A DNA stretch of 39,041 nt from Arcobacter sp. 31_11_sub10_T18 (GTDB lineage Bacteria > Campylobacterota > Campylobacteria > Campylobacterales > Arcobacteraceae): assembly GCA_002163065.1 (NCBI GenBank), contig MAAG01000047.1, forward strand, positions 1 through 39,041, given 5' to 3'. Below, in pieces: positions 6,687 to 17,813 of this stretch; within the stretch, counting starts at the first letter, position 1, and the number at the start of each line of letters is the position of its first letter. The position numbers were made by a program, and so were the translations under genes. The notes under the pieces were generated by a model. It saw only the letters and a list, made by a program, of their open reading frames with translations. It was not told the DNA's origin and did no database searches.

Positions 6687-9650
6687 TTACTTTTCTTCAT
6701 CCAACATAGAATAGTGTAACTCTAATCCCTTAGACGTAGCTACAAATCCATTCACATTTATTTTCCCATCATGAACCATTTTGTGATGTTCTTTACATAA
6801 AGGAATCAAATTGTATTTATGATTTTGGTTTACATGTCCAATAAATCCTTGTTCATCTGCTTTTCTCTGTTCTTGAATATGATGTACATCATCAACTGGA
6901 CGTGAGCAAATCACACAAGTACTTACAATTAAATCTTTATTGTACTTACTGCTTTTTCTTTTTGTTAATCGCTCAATTGGAGCATAGTCATCTGTTATTT
7001 TTTTTCTAATATCATTGGCAACTTTTAAAAATTCTTTATCCATATGAAGAGATTTGGCAAATTCCAAACCGTACATGCTACTTCCACTTCCAATTTGTAA
7101 TTTTCGATCAAAGATTAACTTGTCTTCATTTTCTTCATACATAACAGATAGATGTAAACAAATAATATTTTTTAGCCTTTGAATTTCATCAAGTTCTGGT
7201 AACTGATGTAAGTGGGTTGCAAACATAAATATTGATTCTAATTTAGACAGTTTCATGATTGCACTAGCAACGATACTTACCCCACTCATAGTTTCAGTAC
7301 TGTGACTAATTTCATCTCCTAAAACCAATGATTGTTTACTTGCACGATTGAAAATATTTTTTAACTCCAACATTTCAACAGCAAAAGAGGAAAGACCTTT
7401 TGCAATATTATCTGCCCCACTAATTCGTGTAAAAACAGATTCAAATATGGTAAATCGCATGGACTTAGCAGGTACAAAAAACCCAGCTTGGGCTAAAATC
7501 ACTGAAATTCCCACTGATTTCATTAAAGAAGATTTTCCACTACTATTAATTCCATATAACAGTACGCCATGCATGTGATTGTCATAAAAATTTACAGGAT
7601 TAGAATTTTTAATAATGACATTTTTTTGAAACTCTTTTTTAGCCAGAGTTAAATTCCCTAAAATCACATCATTGGGAATATAAATACCTTGTTCTTGTTC
7701 TGCTTCAATTATTGGGTGTCTAACATCGATTAATTCTAAGAAGTTTGAATCATCTTCAGTTTTAACTATTTGAGGACAAACATAGTTGTATTTTTTGGCT
7801 GTTTTTATATTGGATACTGTTAAATCAATTTCAGCTATAAATAAAACAAGGTCATCTAAAAGCGTAGAGAACTTTTTTTCAAACTCAGTGATTTTTTCTT
7901 TAAATACAAGTTTGTTCAGTTCAATTATTTTACGCAGATTATGTACATATTTATCCGAAATATCATCTATTAACTTATTACTAATTTTTACAGAATTGGT
8001 TTGTTCTTTAATCTTAAAATCTTTGAACAAATACAAATCATCATCAACAATTAAATGACTGTCCATGAGTTTTTCTTTAATAAGTTTAAACCTATTTTTT
8101 GTAAGCCCTATATAAAAACCTTCCTTATCCAGTCTATTGATACTTACAAAGTTACCATCTCCACCATTTAAAAAAGATAAAATATGAGTTCTAAAGATTT
8201 CCAGTTTTTCTTTTAAAAGTAGATTTTCTTTCATCAATTCGTCAATTTGTGAATTTACACCATCATTAACCATGTTGGCTTCCACATCTTTTAACATATA
8301 TTTTCCACTAATGGTTAAATCAAACGTTGAATTAATTGCATTAATAAAAATAGTCAAATCCGCAGATGTACAAGGGGTTTTGAAAAACTTATAGTTTTCC
8401 ATAAACGTTACTACTTCTTTTATGCTAAGAAGAGAATCATGTAAATAGTTTAATTCAAAAGGATGTAAACGTGACAGTTTAATTCGTCTGGTTAATCGCT
8501 CTATATCATAAATATTAGCCAATTCATTTTCGATGGGTGCGTGATAATCAAATAATTCTTTGGATAATGTATATCGTCTATGTAATTCTTTGGGATCTTT
8601 TACCGGATGGGTTAACCTTTCTTTTAAAAGTCGTTTACCCATAGCTGTAGATGTATTATTCATCAATTTAATCAAACTTGGATTGTGTGATGTTTCAATA
8701 ACATTTAATTGCTCAAGGGCATTATTCCCTAAATAAACATATTTACTCACATCGAGTTTTTGAGGAAGGGAAAGCTTTTGAATAATTTTTGCATCATGTC
8801 CTATTACAAAATCAATTAACACAGCTAGACTCTCGCTTGACAAAGGAGTTCGTTCCATATCAAGATGTTCAATGGCTGTTAATAAAGACTCAATTGAAAA
8901 AACATTTTTGAATAATTCATTTTGATAAGTGATTTTGGGTCTAAAATTTGAAACATGGAAAGTTTTATGGGAAAGTTCTAAATACTCAATAACTTCTTTT
9001 TGATTTATATTTTTATCAGCAAAACTAATCACCACTTCATTGGTCTTGTGCATATTCATATAATTAAATACTTCATCCAAGGCATAAGACTTGTCTTCAC
9101 TGGTACCATGTACTTCATTAAAGTAACACTTTCCAGTTGTAACATCGATTGCACTATAACCAAGAGAATATATTCCTCTATTTTGATCAACTATTAAAGA
9201 AGTAATATTATTTTCATCTTGATTTATTACAAAATCAAAATTTGTACCTGGACTAACAACCGTATCCAAATAACGAGACACTTTTGGAGGAAGACCACGT
9301 TGTCTAATAATAGCGATGGTATATTTTTGTTCATTGATAATACGAGCCAAGTGTTTTTCGAGTGAAATAGAGGGGACTCCTGCCATAATTGGGTTTTCAG
9401 GAGAGTTTTCAATAATAGATTTATTTTTTCGTGTAAGTTGTATATTTAACAGTTCAGCAATTTCTTTTGCTTTACCAATTTGAACTTCCTCATTATTGAC
9501 TTCGTAAACTTCAAAAAATGTTCCAATTTCCATAAGTACAACAGCATTTTTTCCATACTTATCTTCGAACATTTTTTGTAACTTAAAATACGTAACAGTT
9601 AATAATTGTGATTTATCTAATAAAAGTTCATTTGCTTCATTTGCTAACAT
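6687..9650 (-). CDS. MutS-family protein with C-terminal HNH endonuclease domain (MutS7-type)
   Basis: N-terminal MutS-I-like FEDKYGKNAVVLMEIGTFFEVYEV; ATPase HGVLLYGINSSGKSSLMKSVGISVILAQAGFFVPA and LVLGDEISHSTETMSGVSIVASAI; C-terminal CVICSRPVDDVHHI...NLIPLCKEHHKMVHDG (HNH, about 6690-6917). Confidence 0.93.
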   Translation of the reverse strand: MLANEANELLLDKSQLLTVTYFKLQKMFEDKYGKNAVVLMEIGTFFEVYEVNNEEVQIGKAKEIAELLNIQLTRKNKSIIENSPENPIMAGVPSISLEKHLARIINEQKYTIAIIRQRGLPPKVSRYLDTVVSPGTNFDFVINQDENNITSLIVDQNRGIYSLGYSAIDVTTGKCYFNEVHGTSEDKSYALDEVFNYMNMHKTNEVVISFADKNINQKEVIEYLELSHKTFHVSNFRPKITYQNELFKNVFSIESLLTAIEHLDMERTPLSSESLAVLIDFVIGHDAKIIQKLSLPQKLDVSKYVYLGNNALEQLNVIETSHNPSLIKLMNNTSTAMGKRLLKERLTHPVKDPKELHRRYTLSKELFDYHAPIENELANIYDIERLTRRIKLSRLHPFELNYLHDSLLSIKEVVTFMENYKFFKTPCTSADLTIFINAINSTFDLTISGKYMLKDVEANMVNDGVNSQIDELMKENLLLKEKLEIFRTHILSFLNGGDGNFVSINRLDKEGFYIGLTKNRFKLIKEKLMDSHLIVDDDLYLFKDFKIKEQTNSVKISNKLIDDISDKYVHNLRKIIELNKLVFKEKITEFEKKFSTLLDDLVLFIAEIDLTVSNIKTAKKYNYVCPQIVKTEDDSNFLELIDVRHPIIEAEQEQGIYIPNDVILGNLTLAKKEFQKNVIIKNSNPVNFYDNHMHGVLLYGINSSGKSSLMKSVGISVILAQAGFFVPAKSMRFTIFESVFTRISGADNIAKGLSSFAVEMLELKNIFNRASKQSLVLGDEISHSTETMSGVSIVASAIMKLSKLESIFMFATHLHQLPELDEIQRLKNIICLHLSVMYEENEDKLIFDRKLQIGSGSSMYGLEFAKSLHMDKEFLKVANDIRKKITDDYAPIERLTKRKSSKYNKDLIVSTCVICSRPVDDVHHIQEQRKADEQGFIGHVNQNHKYNLIPLCKEHHKMVHDGKINVNGFVATSKGLELHYSMLDEEK

Positions 9651-9653
9651 TAT

Positions 9654-10025
9654 TTATTCATTTTCCTTAAATAATAGACTATAAATTCTTTGAATATCTT
9701 TTTGAAATTGAGTCATTGATAAATTTCGTCCAACTCTAAAAAATTCTTTTCCTTCGAAAAAAACTAAAATAGTGGGAAATGAAAATATACCATAATTTGA
9801 TGTTATTTCTTTTGAAGTATTCTCTTGCATAAAAATTTGTTTCAAATTTGGAAAGGTGGAATTGAAAGTAGTTTGTATTTTTGGTTTTAATACTTCACAC
9901 ACGGAACAATTAGGTGCGGAAAAATAAACTAAAACAGCTTTATTATCTAAAATTTGCTGTTTTAATTCATCCAAAGAGTTAATCATTGTGAGTGGTTTCA
10001 TCTTTGATAACTGCTTTGATTTCAT
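9654..10025 (-). CDS. Thioredoxin-fold protein
   Basis: [19 protein letters not shown] (CxxC) and [21 protein letters not shown]. True start is probably the internal Met near 9986 ([11 protein letters not shown]), which shortens the overlap with the upstream gene. Confidence 0.85.
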   Translation of the reverse strand: MKSKQLSKMKPLTMINSLDELKQQILDNKAVLVYFSAPNCSVCEVLKPKIQTTFNSTFPNLKQIFMQENTSKEITSNYGIFSFPTILVFFEGKEFFRVGRNLSMTQFQKDIQRIYSLLFKENE

Positions 10026-12000
10026 CTTTTATATGCTCTTGTTCTTCTTGATGTTTTTTCTCTTTGATTTTTTCTTCATGTCTTGATTCAAAAATCTCTT
10101 TCCTACTTAAGCTGATACCTTTCATATGAGACAAGGGAAATGCAAAAGCAAGTCCTTTTCCATTTGTAGTAATATGAAGGGAATGAATGATAGCTTTAAT
10201 CACAGGATTAACCATTCTCTCTGGTAATAAAAACAATAACAAAGAGTCATCAGCTTCAAAACTGGCTCGGTAATAGTTGTCTAATTCGCCAAACCCAATT
10301 CCATCAGCTCTCATCACAGTAACACCACTGGCCCCAGCATTGTGAGCTGCTTGTATGGCATCCACTTTTTTATTTGTGGGAACAATAATAATCACAGCAG
10401 AAAAAGCCATTTTAAAAGAATGTCGTCTATCCGACCCATCAACACTCACCGTTGCCAAATCCATATTCTCAGCATCAATTAGTGCTTCTTTTAGGATATT
10501 GGAAGTTTCAATATCCGTATCGGATTTTATACCCAGCTTTTCAGTCAAAACACCATATATCATTACGGTTAACATAGGGAACAGTGAAGCAAAAGCAATA
10601 AGCCCAAAACCATCAATAAGAGGATTTCTACCATCTATATTTGTAGCTAATCCAATACCTAACGCTGCAACAAGAGGTACAGTTATAGTTGAAGTGGTAA
10701 CTCCCCCACTATCATATGCAATAGGAATAATATACTTGGGAGCTAAAAAGGTTAAAATAATTACCAGTAAATATCCAACAATGATGTAATAATGTATCTG
10801 TCCGCCATCTACAATTCTAAAAGCACCTAAAGCAATTCCAAAAGCCACACCAAAGGCAACAAAAAGTCGAAGTGCAAAGTCATTGATTTTACCATCACTT
10901 ATTTCTTTGGCTTTTTTTGCAATTGCCATAAGAGCTGGTTCTGCCATAGTAGTTGAAAAACCAATAGCAAATCCAAAGGTATAAATAAGCATTTGTGAGT
11001 CTTGTTTGGTTAATTGATACGCCATTGTTTCACCAAGTGAGAACAGACCCATTTCAAGACCTAAGATAAATGCATACAGACCTATGATAACAAGCCCAAA
11101 TCCAAGTAACACTGTACTAAGATGTTTAATATGTTTTTTTAATACTGCATATTGAAAGAAGAAAATAATAGCTAAAATAGGAGCAACATCTTTTACAACA
11201 CTAACCAAACCCTCAAAGATTGAAAAAATTGTAATATCTGAAGAGGAAGATATGGTAGCTTTTACTACAAAATCCGTCACCTCTTTTGCTTCAACCAGAT
11301 TGTAAACTGCAATTCCATAAATTTGTACAAAAATCATAGGAGTAAGTGATGCAAAAGCAATCAAACCAAAACCATCAATAACAGGGTTTCTTCCTTTTAT
11401 TGCTGAAGCCAAACCAATTCCTAAAGCTGCAACTAAAGGTACAGTCACCGTGGAGGTCGTTACCCCACCCAAGTCATAGGCAAGTCCAATAATTTCATTT
11501 GGAGCAAAAAATGTCACACCTACTACTAAAATATATCCCGTGATAATGTAGTAATGGATTGGGTGACCTTTGATAATTCTATATACACCTAGAAGTATCG
11601 CAAATCCTACTGAGAGTGCTACAACCATACGTAATACAGTCGCGTCAATTCTTCCACTTGAAATACTCGCAGCTTTATCAGCAATAACCGCCAAAGCAGG
11701 TTCAGCAACTGTGGTACCAAAACCAATTAGAAATCCAAATATCAAAATCCAAGTAGTCCACCCAGACTTTGCAAAATCACGGGCAAGTCCTTCTCCCACA
11801 GGGAAGATACCAATTTCCAGACCTTGCAAAAATATTGCAAGTCCAACACCCACAATTAACATACCAATAGCTGTTGAGACCCAATTATCGGGCACTGACT
11901 GAATAATCGCCAATTGGAAAAATAGAATTACTAGAATAATAGGTATTAAATCTCGGAAAGAATCTCGTAATAGTTTAAGAAAAAAGTTAAACTGCATCAT
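9979..12000 (-). CDS. DUF1538-type membrane protein (two tandem copies) with C-terminal P-II-like domain
   Basis: Two copies of GTTxAEPAL...[20 protein letters not shown]...[20 protein letters not shown]; C-terminus [39 protein letters not shown] resembles P-II/GlnB. Confidence 0.85.
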   Translation of the reverse strand: MMQFNFFLKLLRDSFRDLIPIILVILFFQLAIIQSVPDNWVSTAIGMLIVGVGLAIFLQGLEIGIFPVGEGLARDFAKSGWTTWILIFGFLIGFGTTVAEPALAVIADKAASISSGRIDATVLRMVVALSVGFAILLGVYRIIKGHPIHYYIITGYILVVGVTFFAPNEIIGLAYDLGGVTTSTVTVPLVAALGIGLASAIKGRNPVIDGFGLIAFASLTPMIFVQIYGIAVYNLVEAKEVTDFVVKATISSSSDITIFSIFEGLVSVVKDVAPILAIIFFFQYAVLKKHIKHLSTVLLGFGLVIIGLYAFILGLEMGLFSLGETMAYQLTKQDSQMLIYTFGFAIGFSTTMAEPALMAIAKKAKEISDGKINDFALRLFVAFGVAFGIALGAFRIVDGGQIHYYIIVGYLLVIILTFLAPKYIIPIAYDSGGVTTSTITVPLVAALGIGLATNIDGRNPLIDGFGLIAFASLFPMLTVMIYGVLTEKLGIKSDTDIETSNILKEALIDAENMDLATVSVDGSDRRHSFKMAFSAVIIIVPTNKKVDAIQAAHNAGASGVTVMRADGIGFGELDNYYRASFEADDSLLLFLLPERMVNPVIKAIIHSLHITTNGKGLAFAFPLSHMKGISLSRKEIFESRHEEKIKEKKHQEEQEHIKDEIKAVIKDETTHND

Positions 12001-12019
12001 ATTTATTTAGCCTTTTTGA

Positions 12020-12049
12020 GGTTAAATGCAAGAAGTCTTGCATTTAACC
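12020..12049 (-). terminator. Perfect 14-bp hairpin downstream of leuA
   Basis: GGTTAAATGCAAGA-ag-TCTTGCATTTAACC between leuA and the DUF1538 gene. Confidence 0.65.
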
Positions 12050-12054
12050 ATACT

Positions 12055-13608
12055 TTATACTTGGTGTTGCGCGTTTTTAGCCAATCTTTCTTTTTGTGAT
12101 AAATAAGAATTTAAAGCACTTAAGTATGCTTTAGCAGTTGCAAGCATGGTATCAATGCTTAAACCATGTCCAACCATAGAAGGTGTTTCAGTATCAAAAG
12201 AAACTCTACAAATTACTTTTGCCAATGCATCTTTTCCTTCACTAACAGCAGTTACTTTATAATCATTTAACTCGCCATTGTAACCTGTTAATCTATCTAT
12301 AGTTTTGAAAATAGCATCCATAGTTCCATCACCAATTGCTGCATCTTTCATGATTTGATCTTGGAATTTAATAGACACTGCAGCTGTTGGAATTCCATTT
12401 GAACAGTCTGAAATTTGTAATCCCATTAATTCGTATGTTTTTGCTGTATTTAATGATTCATCTGTAATTAACATTCGAACATCATCATCAGTAATTTCTT
12501 TTTTCTTATCTGCTAAGATTTTAAATCGCTCAAATGCTGCATTTAACTCTTCATCTGTAACATTATCAAAACCTAAGTGTTTAATTGAATCTCTAAATGC
12601 TGCTCGACCAGAATGTTTTCCTAAAATTAACGTACTTTGTTTATATACACCCACATCCTCAGGTCTCATAATTTCATATGTCTCTTTGTTTTTTAACATT
12701 CCATCTTGATGGATCCCACTTTCATGTGCAAAAGCATTTTTCCCAACAATAGACTTGTTTTGTTGTGGTTCAACTCCTGTAATGGTAGCAACCAATCTAG
12801 ATGTTGCATAAATCTCAGGTGTATTAATGCCAGTGTATAAATCTCCAAAAGCATCTTTTCTAGTCTTTATTGCCATTACCGCTTCTTCTAAGGCAGAATT
12901 ACCAGCTCTCTCACCCAAACCATTGATTGTTACTTCAATTTGTCTGGCACCACTTAAAACAGCCGCCAAAGTATTTGCTGTTGCCATTCCCAAATCATTG
13001 TGATTGTGTACAGATATAATTGCTCTATCGCCTGCAAAGTCAGATAATTCTTTAACCATTGATGCTAATTCTGTTGGCATTCTGTATCCTACAGTATCAG
13101 GCAAGTTAATTGTTCTTGCACCTGCAGCTATTACAGCATCCATTACTTCTTTCATAAAAGGAATTTCAGATCTTCCTGCATCTTCTAATGAAAATTCAAC
13201 ATCATCAACAAAAGTTCTAGCATATTCTACTGCATGAACAGCTCTTTTAATTACTTCAGCTTCACTCATTTTTAATTTATATTTCATATGAATAGGTGAT
13301 GTTGCAATAAAGGTATGGATTCTCCCACTCGCTGCTTTTTGAACTGCTAATCCTGATTGTTTAATATCATTATCAATAGCTCTTGACAAAGAACAGATTG
13401 TTGAGTTTTTTACCAAGTTGGCAATTTGACTAACCGCATCAAAATCTCCTGGAGATGCAGCTGCAAAACCAGCTTCAATGACATCAACACCCAACTTTTC
13501 TAATTGTAATGCAACTTTAATTTTTTCATCTGTATTCATTGAACAGCCGGGGCTTTGTTCACCATCTCTTAAAGTAGTATCAAATACTATTACTTTATTT
13601 TTATCCAT
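12055..13608 (-). CDS. leuA: 2-isopropylmalate synthase
   Basis: [51 protein letters not shown]...INLPDTVGY...[38 protein letters not shown]...[12 protein letters not shown]. Confidence 0.98.
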   Translation of the reverse strand: MDKNKVIVFDTTLRDGEQSPGCSMNTDEKIKVALQLEKLGVDVIEAGFAAASPGDFDAVSQIANLVKNSTICSLSRAIDNDIKQSGLAVQKAASGRIHTFIATSPIHMKYKLKMSEAEVIKRAVHAVEYARTFVDDVEFSLEDAGRSEIPFMKEVMDAVIAAGARTINLPDTVGYRMPTELASMVKELSDFAGDRAIISVHNHNDLGMATANTLAAVLSGARQIEVTINGLGERAGNSALEEAVMAIKTRKDAFGDLYTGINTPEIYATSRLVATITGVEPQQNKSIVGKNAFAHESGIHQDGMLKNKETYEIMRPEDVGVYKQSTLILGKHSGRAAFRDSIKHLGFDNVTDEELNAAFERFKILADKKKEITDDDVRMLITDESLNTAKTYELMGLQISDCSNGIPTAAVSIKFQDQIMKDAAIGDGTMDAIFKTIDRLTGYNGELNDYKVTAVSEGKDALAKVICRVSFDTETPSMVGHGLSIDTMLATAKAYLSALNSYLSQKERLAKNAQHQV

Positions 13609-13701
13609 GTTGTAAACCTTTATAAATTGGTATGATTATATCTTTTTTTTAATAAAAAGATAAAAAGTTATTTTGTGATTGTTATATTTAGTTGTTAAAT
13701 A

Positions 13702-13779
13702 TTAGAGTGAGTAATTGAGGAGTAGAGAAGAGTTTACACTTTTTATGAAATGGTTATTAATAAAATCAAATATTTTCAT
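13702..13779 (-). CDS. Putative leucine leader peptide MKIFDFINNHFIKSVNSSLLLNYSL (25 aa)
   Basis: SD AGGAGAG 4 nt before ATG; Leu run CTA CTC CTC plus a further CTC; lies between a consensus promoter and leuA. Not in the supplied ORF track because it is too short. Confidence 0.8.
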   Translation of the reverse strand: MKIFDFINNHFIKSVNSSLLLNYSL

Positions 13780-13806
13780 TATTCTCTCCTGGTTTTTGTG
13801 TGAAAG

Positions 13807-13835
13807 ATTATAGTTAATTATTATTTATTTGTCAA
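13807..13835 (-). promoter_or_regulatory. Perfect sigma70-type promoter upstream of the leuA leader
   Basis: Minus strand TTGACA (13835-13830), 17-nt spacer aataaataataattaac, TATAAT (13812-13807). Confidence 0.85.
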
Positions 13836-13874
13836 GAATTTTTATTGGATTATATTAAATTGTAGAATGAAGGA

Positions 13875-13900
13875 GAAGGTCTTAAATAATTAAGACCTTC
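13875..13900 (-). terminator. Hairpin downstream of ftsH
   Basis: GAAGGTCTTAA-ataa-TTAAGACCTTC, perfect 11-bp stem just after the ftsH stop. Confidence 0.7.
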
Positions 13901-13905
13901 GTAGA

Positions 13906-16017
13906 TTATTTTTCTTCGTTTTGAACAGTTGCTTCTGTTTCACTTGAATCTGTATCTAATACTTCATCAAAGTTTAGCTCTTCATCATTTGAAACTTCAG
14001 AAGTTTTCTCTTCTTTTGATTCACTTTTTACTTTTGTTTTAGTTGAATCTTTTTTCTCATCTTCATCTTTGATTTCATCAGAATGCAAGTCTTCAGCTTC
14101 AAAAATTGTTCCACCATTATCTTTAATGATTTCTCTTACTCTCTTACCTTCAAGCACTTCAATTTCAAGTAGTTCTTCTGTCATTTGTTCAATAGATTCA
14201 GAATTATCTCTTAGAGCTTGTAGTACCACATCATATCTTTCATTTAATAAATCTTTGACATGAGTATCTAAATTTTTTGCCATATCGTCAGAAAAATCTT
14301 TTTGTGTTTGTCCACCTAAAAATTGATTTTGTCTTTTTTCAAGTACCATAAGTCCAGCAACATCACTCATTCCATAAACAGATGCCATAGATTTAATAAT
14401 ATCTGTTGCTCTCTCTAAGTCATTTCCAGCACCCGTTGAAACTTCACCAATAAATACTTCCTCAGCAGCTCGTCCACCTAATAAAGTATCTACTTCCGCA
14501 ATAAGCTCATGTTTTTGCATCAAGTATTTATTTTCTTCTGGTGTGTTTAAAGTATATCCAAGAGCGGCAAGTCCACGTGGAACTATTGAAACTTTGTTTA
14601 CTTTTTTAGCACCTTTTGTAATCTCAGCAATTAAAGCATGTCCACTTTCATGATAAGCAACAATTTTTCTCTCTTTTGGAGAAATTCTTCTACTTTTTTT
14701 CTCTAATCCAGCGATTTGTCTCTCAACTGCTTCTTTGAAATCTTCATTTTCAACAATCTCTTTGTTAGCTCGACCAGCTAAAAGAGCTGCTTCATTAATA
14801 ATATTTGCTAAATCGGCACCAGCAAGTCCAGCTGTCATTCTTGCAATATCTTTGATTTCCACATTTTTAGCCAGTTTAACATCTCTAATATGAACTTTAA
14901 GAATTTCAATTCTACCTTCGTAATCAGGTTTATCAACTAAAACTTGTCTATCAAATCTACCTGGTCGTAATAAAGCAGGATCAAGAACTTCTGGTCTATT
15001 TGTTGCAGCTAGAACAATAACAGGAGCACCTTCAGATGAAAAACCATCCATTTCAGCCAGTAATTGATTTAGAGTTTGTTCTCTTTCATCATTACCACCC
15101 ATTGGTCCACCGCTGGCTCTACTTTTACCAATAGCATCAATTTCATCAATAAAGATAATTGCAGGTGCTACTTTTTTTGCTTGTTCGAATAAATCTCTAA
15201 CACGACTAGCTCCAACTCCAACAAACATTTCAATAAATGAAGATCCAGATACAGATAAGAACTCAACATCTGCTTCACCAGCAACCGCTTTTGCCAATAA
15301 TGTTTTTCCAGTTCCAGGAGGACCTACTAATAGAACACCTTTAGGAATTTGAGCTCCAAGTTTAATATAACGCTCAGGCGCTCTTAAAAACTCAACGATT
15401 TCAGCAACTTCTTCTTTGGCTTCTTTATTACCAGCCATGTCTTCAAACTTCACATTTGGTTTTTCACTGTCAATCATTTTTTTAGAGCTTCCCATGCCAA
15501 GGATTCCTCCTCCGCCTCCACCCATACTTTTTTGCATTCGTTTAGCTAAGAACATCCAAATTGCAAAAAAGATAAAAATTGGTAAAATCCAACCAAATAA
15601 CATATCCGCTAAAAAGTTCTCTTCATTAATTCCACCATAACCAATGTTATGTTTTTCTAAAGAAGGGATTAATGTGTTATCAGGAATAACTCTTCGTGCA
15701 GTGTATGTTATTGCTCCGCCATTAGGAGATTTGGAGACACCTTTGATGGTAGTATTACCAATTCCAACATATTCGATTTGTCCAGTTTTTATTAATTGTT
15801 TTAAATCAGAATAAGCAACTGTTTTATGTTGTGTTTTTCCGTAAGCATTAATATTCGAATTACCCGTCTGCATTCCTTCATCTTGAGGGAATATTGTTTT
15901 AAAAGCAAGAATAGTAACAACAGAGAATATTGCAAATACCAATAATGGATTGCCATTAAAAAAATTGTTATTGTTGTTCTGATTATCTTGATTTCTATTT
16001 TTCTTTTTTTTACTCAT
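13906..16017 (-). CDS. ftsH: ATP-dependent zinc metalloprotease FtsH
   Basis: [23 protein letters not shown]...FIDEIDAIG...[10 protein letters not shown]; acidic C-terminal tail. Confidence 0.98.
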   Translation of the reverse strand: MSKKKKNRNQDNQNNNNNFFNGNPLLVFAIFSVVTILAFKTIFPQDEGMQTGNSNINAYGKTQHKTVAYSDLKQLIKTGQIEYVGIGNTTIKGVSKSPNGGAITYTARRVIPDNTLIPSLEKHNIGYGGINEENFLADMLFGWILPIFIFFAIWMFLAKRMQKSMGGGGGGILGMGSSKKMIDSEKPNVKFEDMAGNKEAKEEVAEIVEFLRAPERYIKLGAQIPKGVLLVGPPGTGKTLLAKAVAGEADVEFLSVSGSSFIEMFVGVGASRVRDLFEQAKKVAPAIIFIDEIDAIGKSRASGGPMGGNDEREQTLNQLLAEMDGFSSEGAPVIVLAATNRPEVLDPALLRPGRFDRQVLVDKPDYEGRIEILKVHIRDVKLAKNVEIKDIARMTAGLAGADLANIINEAALLAGRANKEIVENEDFKEAVERQIAGLEKKSRRISPKERKIVAYHESGHALIAEITKGAKKVNKVSIVPRGLAALGYTLNTPEENKYLMQKHELIAEVDTLLGGRAAEEVFIGEVSTGAGNDLERATDIIKSMASVYGMSDVAGLMVLEKRQNQFLGGQTQKDFSDDMAKNLDTHVKDLLNERYDVVLQALRDNSESIEQMTEELLEIEVLEGKRVREIIKDNGGTIFEAEDLHSDEIKDEDEKKDSTKTKVKSESKEEKTSEVSNDEELNFDEVLDTDSSETEATVQNEEK

Positions 16018-16838
16018 TAAATTAACTCCTGTTTATTTCTAAATACTACAGTAACCCATTCGTTTTTTTGAATTACTTCTAATTGTTCTAAACTTTTATA
16101 TTTTTTTAAAACTTTATCAATATGTTTATCTAATATACCTGATAGTATTAATATACCATCATCTTTTAAGCATTTTTTTAAATCTTTTTCAATCATTATT
16201 AAAACATCAGCAACTATATTAGCAACAACGATATCATAAGTATTCTGACTTTTAGTAGCACTACCAACCCAAGATTTGTTGAGTTTGGCATCATTTCTTT
16301 TGAAGTTTTCGCAGGCATCAGATACAGCGAAATCATCTGTGTCGCAGATATCAACTACAGCATCTAGTTTTGAAGCTCCAATTGCCAATATTCCGCTTCC
16401 CGTACCAACATCAAGTAGAGAGTTACCTTTAGTTACATATTTACCCATTGCAAGTAAACAATTGCTAGTAGTCTCATGATGTCCTGATCCAAATGATAGT
16501 GCTGGATCTATAATAATATTTAATTTGTCATTTTTTGATTGTTCCCAAGTTGGGTGTATATAGAATTTTCCAACTTCCACAGCTTTTACTGCTTCTTTGT
16601 ATTTATTAACCCAATCTTCATTTTTTAACTTTGATAGTTTTGTATCGCAATCGATATTCATTTGTTTTGAAAACTCGATGATACCGTATTCGATCTCTTC
16701 TAAATTTTCTTCACTTCTTAAAGTTATGCATCCAGTACTTTCTTCTATTGCTTCATCAGTTAGTGCTGATATTAAATCCAAAAAGAGTTCGTACTGAGAT
16801 TGGGGGTTTATTTGTAGTTCGTAATAATCTTCAACCAA
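16017..16838 (-). CDS. prmA: Ribosomal protein L11 methyltransferase
   Basis: IIDPALSFGSGHHETTSNCLLAMGKYV...LLDVGTGSGILAIGASKL...DIVVANIVADVL; 1-nt overlap with ftsH. Confidence 0.95.
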   Translation of the reverse strand: MVEDYYELQINPQSQYELFLDLISALTDEAIEESTGCITLRSEENLEEIEYGIIEFSKQMNIDCDTKLSKLKNEDWVNKYKEAVKAVEVGKFYIHPTWEQSKNDKLNIIIDPALSFGSGHHETTSNCLLAMGKYVTKGNSLLDVGTGSGILAIGASKLDAVVDICDTDDFAVSDACENFKRNDAKLNKSWVGSATKSQNTYDIVVANIVADVLIMIEKDLKKCLKDDGILILSGILDKHIDKVLKKYKSLEQLEVIQKNEWVTVVFRNKQELI

Positions 16839-16881
16839 TGATTGCCTTTGTATAAAATGCAGTTATTCTATCTAATTAAGG

Positions 16882-17811
16882 TTAAAAGAAAGATTTTATC
16901 ATGTCTCTCATTATGTCTGGTTCTTTAATGGTATTAATAATCTCTCGAAAGGCATTAGCACCTTGATATCCTTTAGAATATGAATGTAAAAATTTTCTAA
17001 ACATTACAACACCATGTTCACCATGAAATTTAATCATAGCATCCATGTGTTCAATGATAACTGATCTTTTTAATTCTTGATTTACGTCTTCTACACCGTG
17101 TTTAACTTGATAAAACACCCAAGGCTTACCAATGGCACCACGTCCAATCATAACACCAGCAGCACCAGTATAAGCCAATACTTCTTTTGCTTTATTATAA
17201 TCTTTAATATCACCGTTTGCAATTACAGGAATAGATACATTATCAACAATAGCTTTAATCGCATCGTAATCCACAGGTGCTTTATATTTTCCAGCTCGTG
17301 TTCTTCCATGAACAGATACAAAATCAACACCACATGCTTCAACTACTTTAGCAATTTCAACAGGTATTTTTTCATCAACACCAATTCTGATCTTTGCAGT
17401 TGTGTATTGTTTTTTATTGTATTTTTTAACTGTTGATAATATTTCTTCTAATTTTTTTAAATCACCTAGAAGATTGGAACCAGATCCATGGTTAAATACT
17501 TTGGGTGCAGGACACCCACAGTTTAAATCAATTCCATCAATTCCATCAATATCGTTTAATATTTCAACCGCATCTCGTACAAGTTCTGGTTTATTTCCCG
17601 CAATTTGAACAAAATAGGGATCTTCAATGGGCGATTTTTCAATCATTTTTAAAGTACGCTCTGATTTATAAACCAAAGCATTAGAAGAAATCATTTCAGA
17701 GATAGTCAGGTCTGCACCAAATTTTTTAACAACAGAACGGAAGGGTAAGTCAGTATATCCAGCAAGGGGTGCCAACACCATTAAGGGTTGGCTAAAATCT
17801 AGTTTTTTCAT
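16882..17811 (-). CDS. dusB: tRNA-dihydrouridine synthase
   Basis: LAPLAGYTDLPFRSVVKKFGADLTISEMISSNAL...IDLNCGCPAPKV...VSVHGRTRAGKYKAPVDYDAIKAI...VIANGDI...GVMIGRGAIGKPW. Confidence 0.95.
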   Translation of the reverse strand: MKKLDFSQPLMVLAPLAGYTDLPFRSVVKKFGADLTISEMISSNALVYKSERTLKMIEKSPIEDPYFVQIAGNKPELVRDAVEILNDIDGIDGIDLNCGCPAPKVFNHGSGSNLLGDLKKLEEILSTVKKYNKKQYTTAKIRIGVDEKIPVEIAKVVEACGVDFVSVHGRTRAGKYKAPVDYDAIKAIVDNVSIPVIANGDIKDYNKAKEVLAYTGAAGVMIGRGAIGKPWVFYQVKHGVEDVNQELKRSVIIEHMDAMIKFHGEHGVVMFRKFLHSYSKGYQGANAFREIINTIKEPDIMRDMIKSFF

Positions 17812-17813
17812 AT

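Noticed and set aside
10355-11902. Plus-strand ORFs of 144 and 110 aa opposite the DUF1538 gene
   Set aside because: Antisense shadows of a strongly supported membrane protein; no SD or family signal.
13621-13660. ATCTTTTTaTTAAAAAAAAGAT and TATAAT near leuA, considered as attenuator terminator or second promoter
   Set aside because: A/T-only stem is too weak to call a terminator; a TATAAT in AT-rich sequence without a clear -35 is insufficient for a second promoter call.
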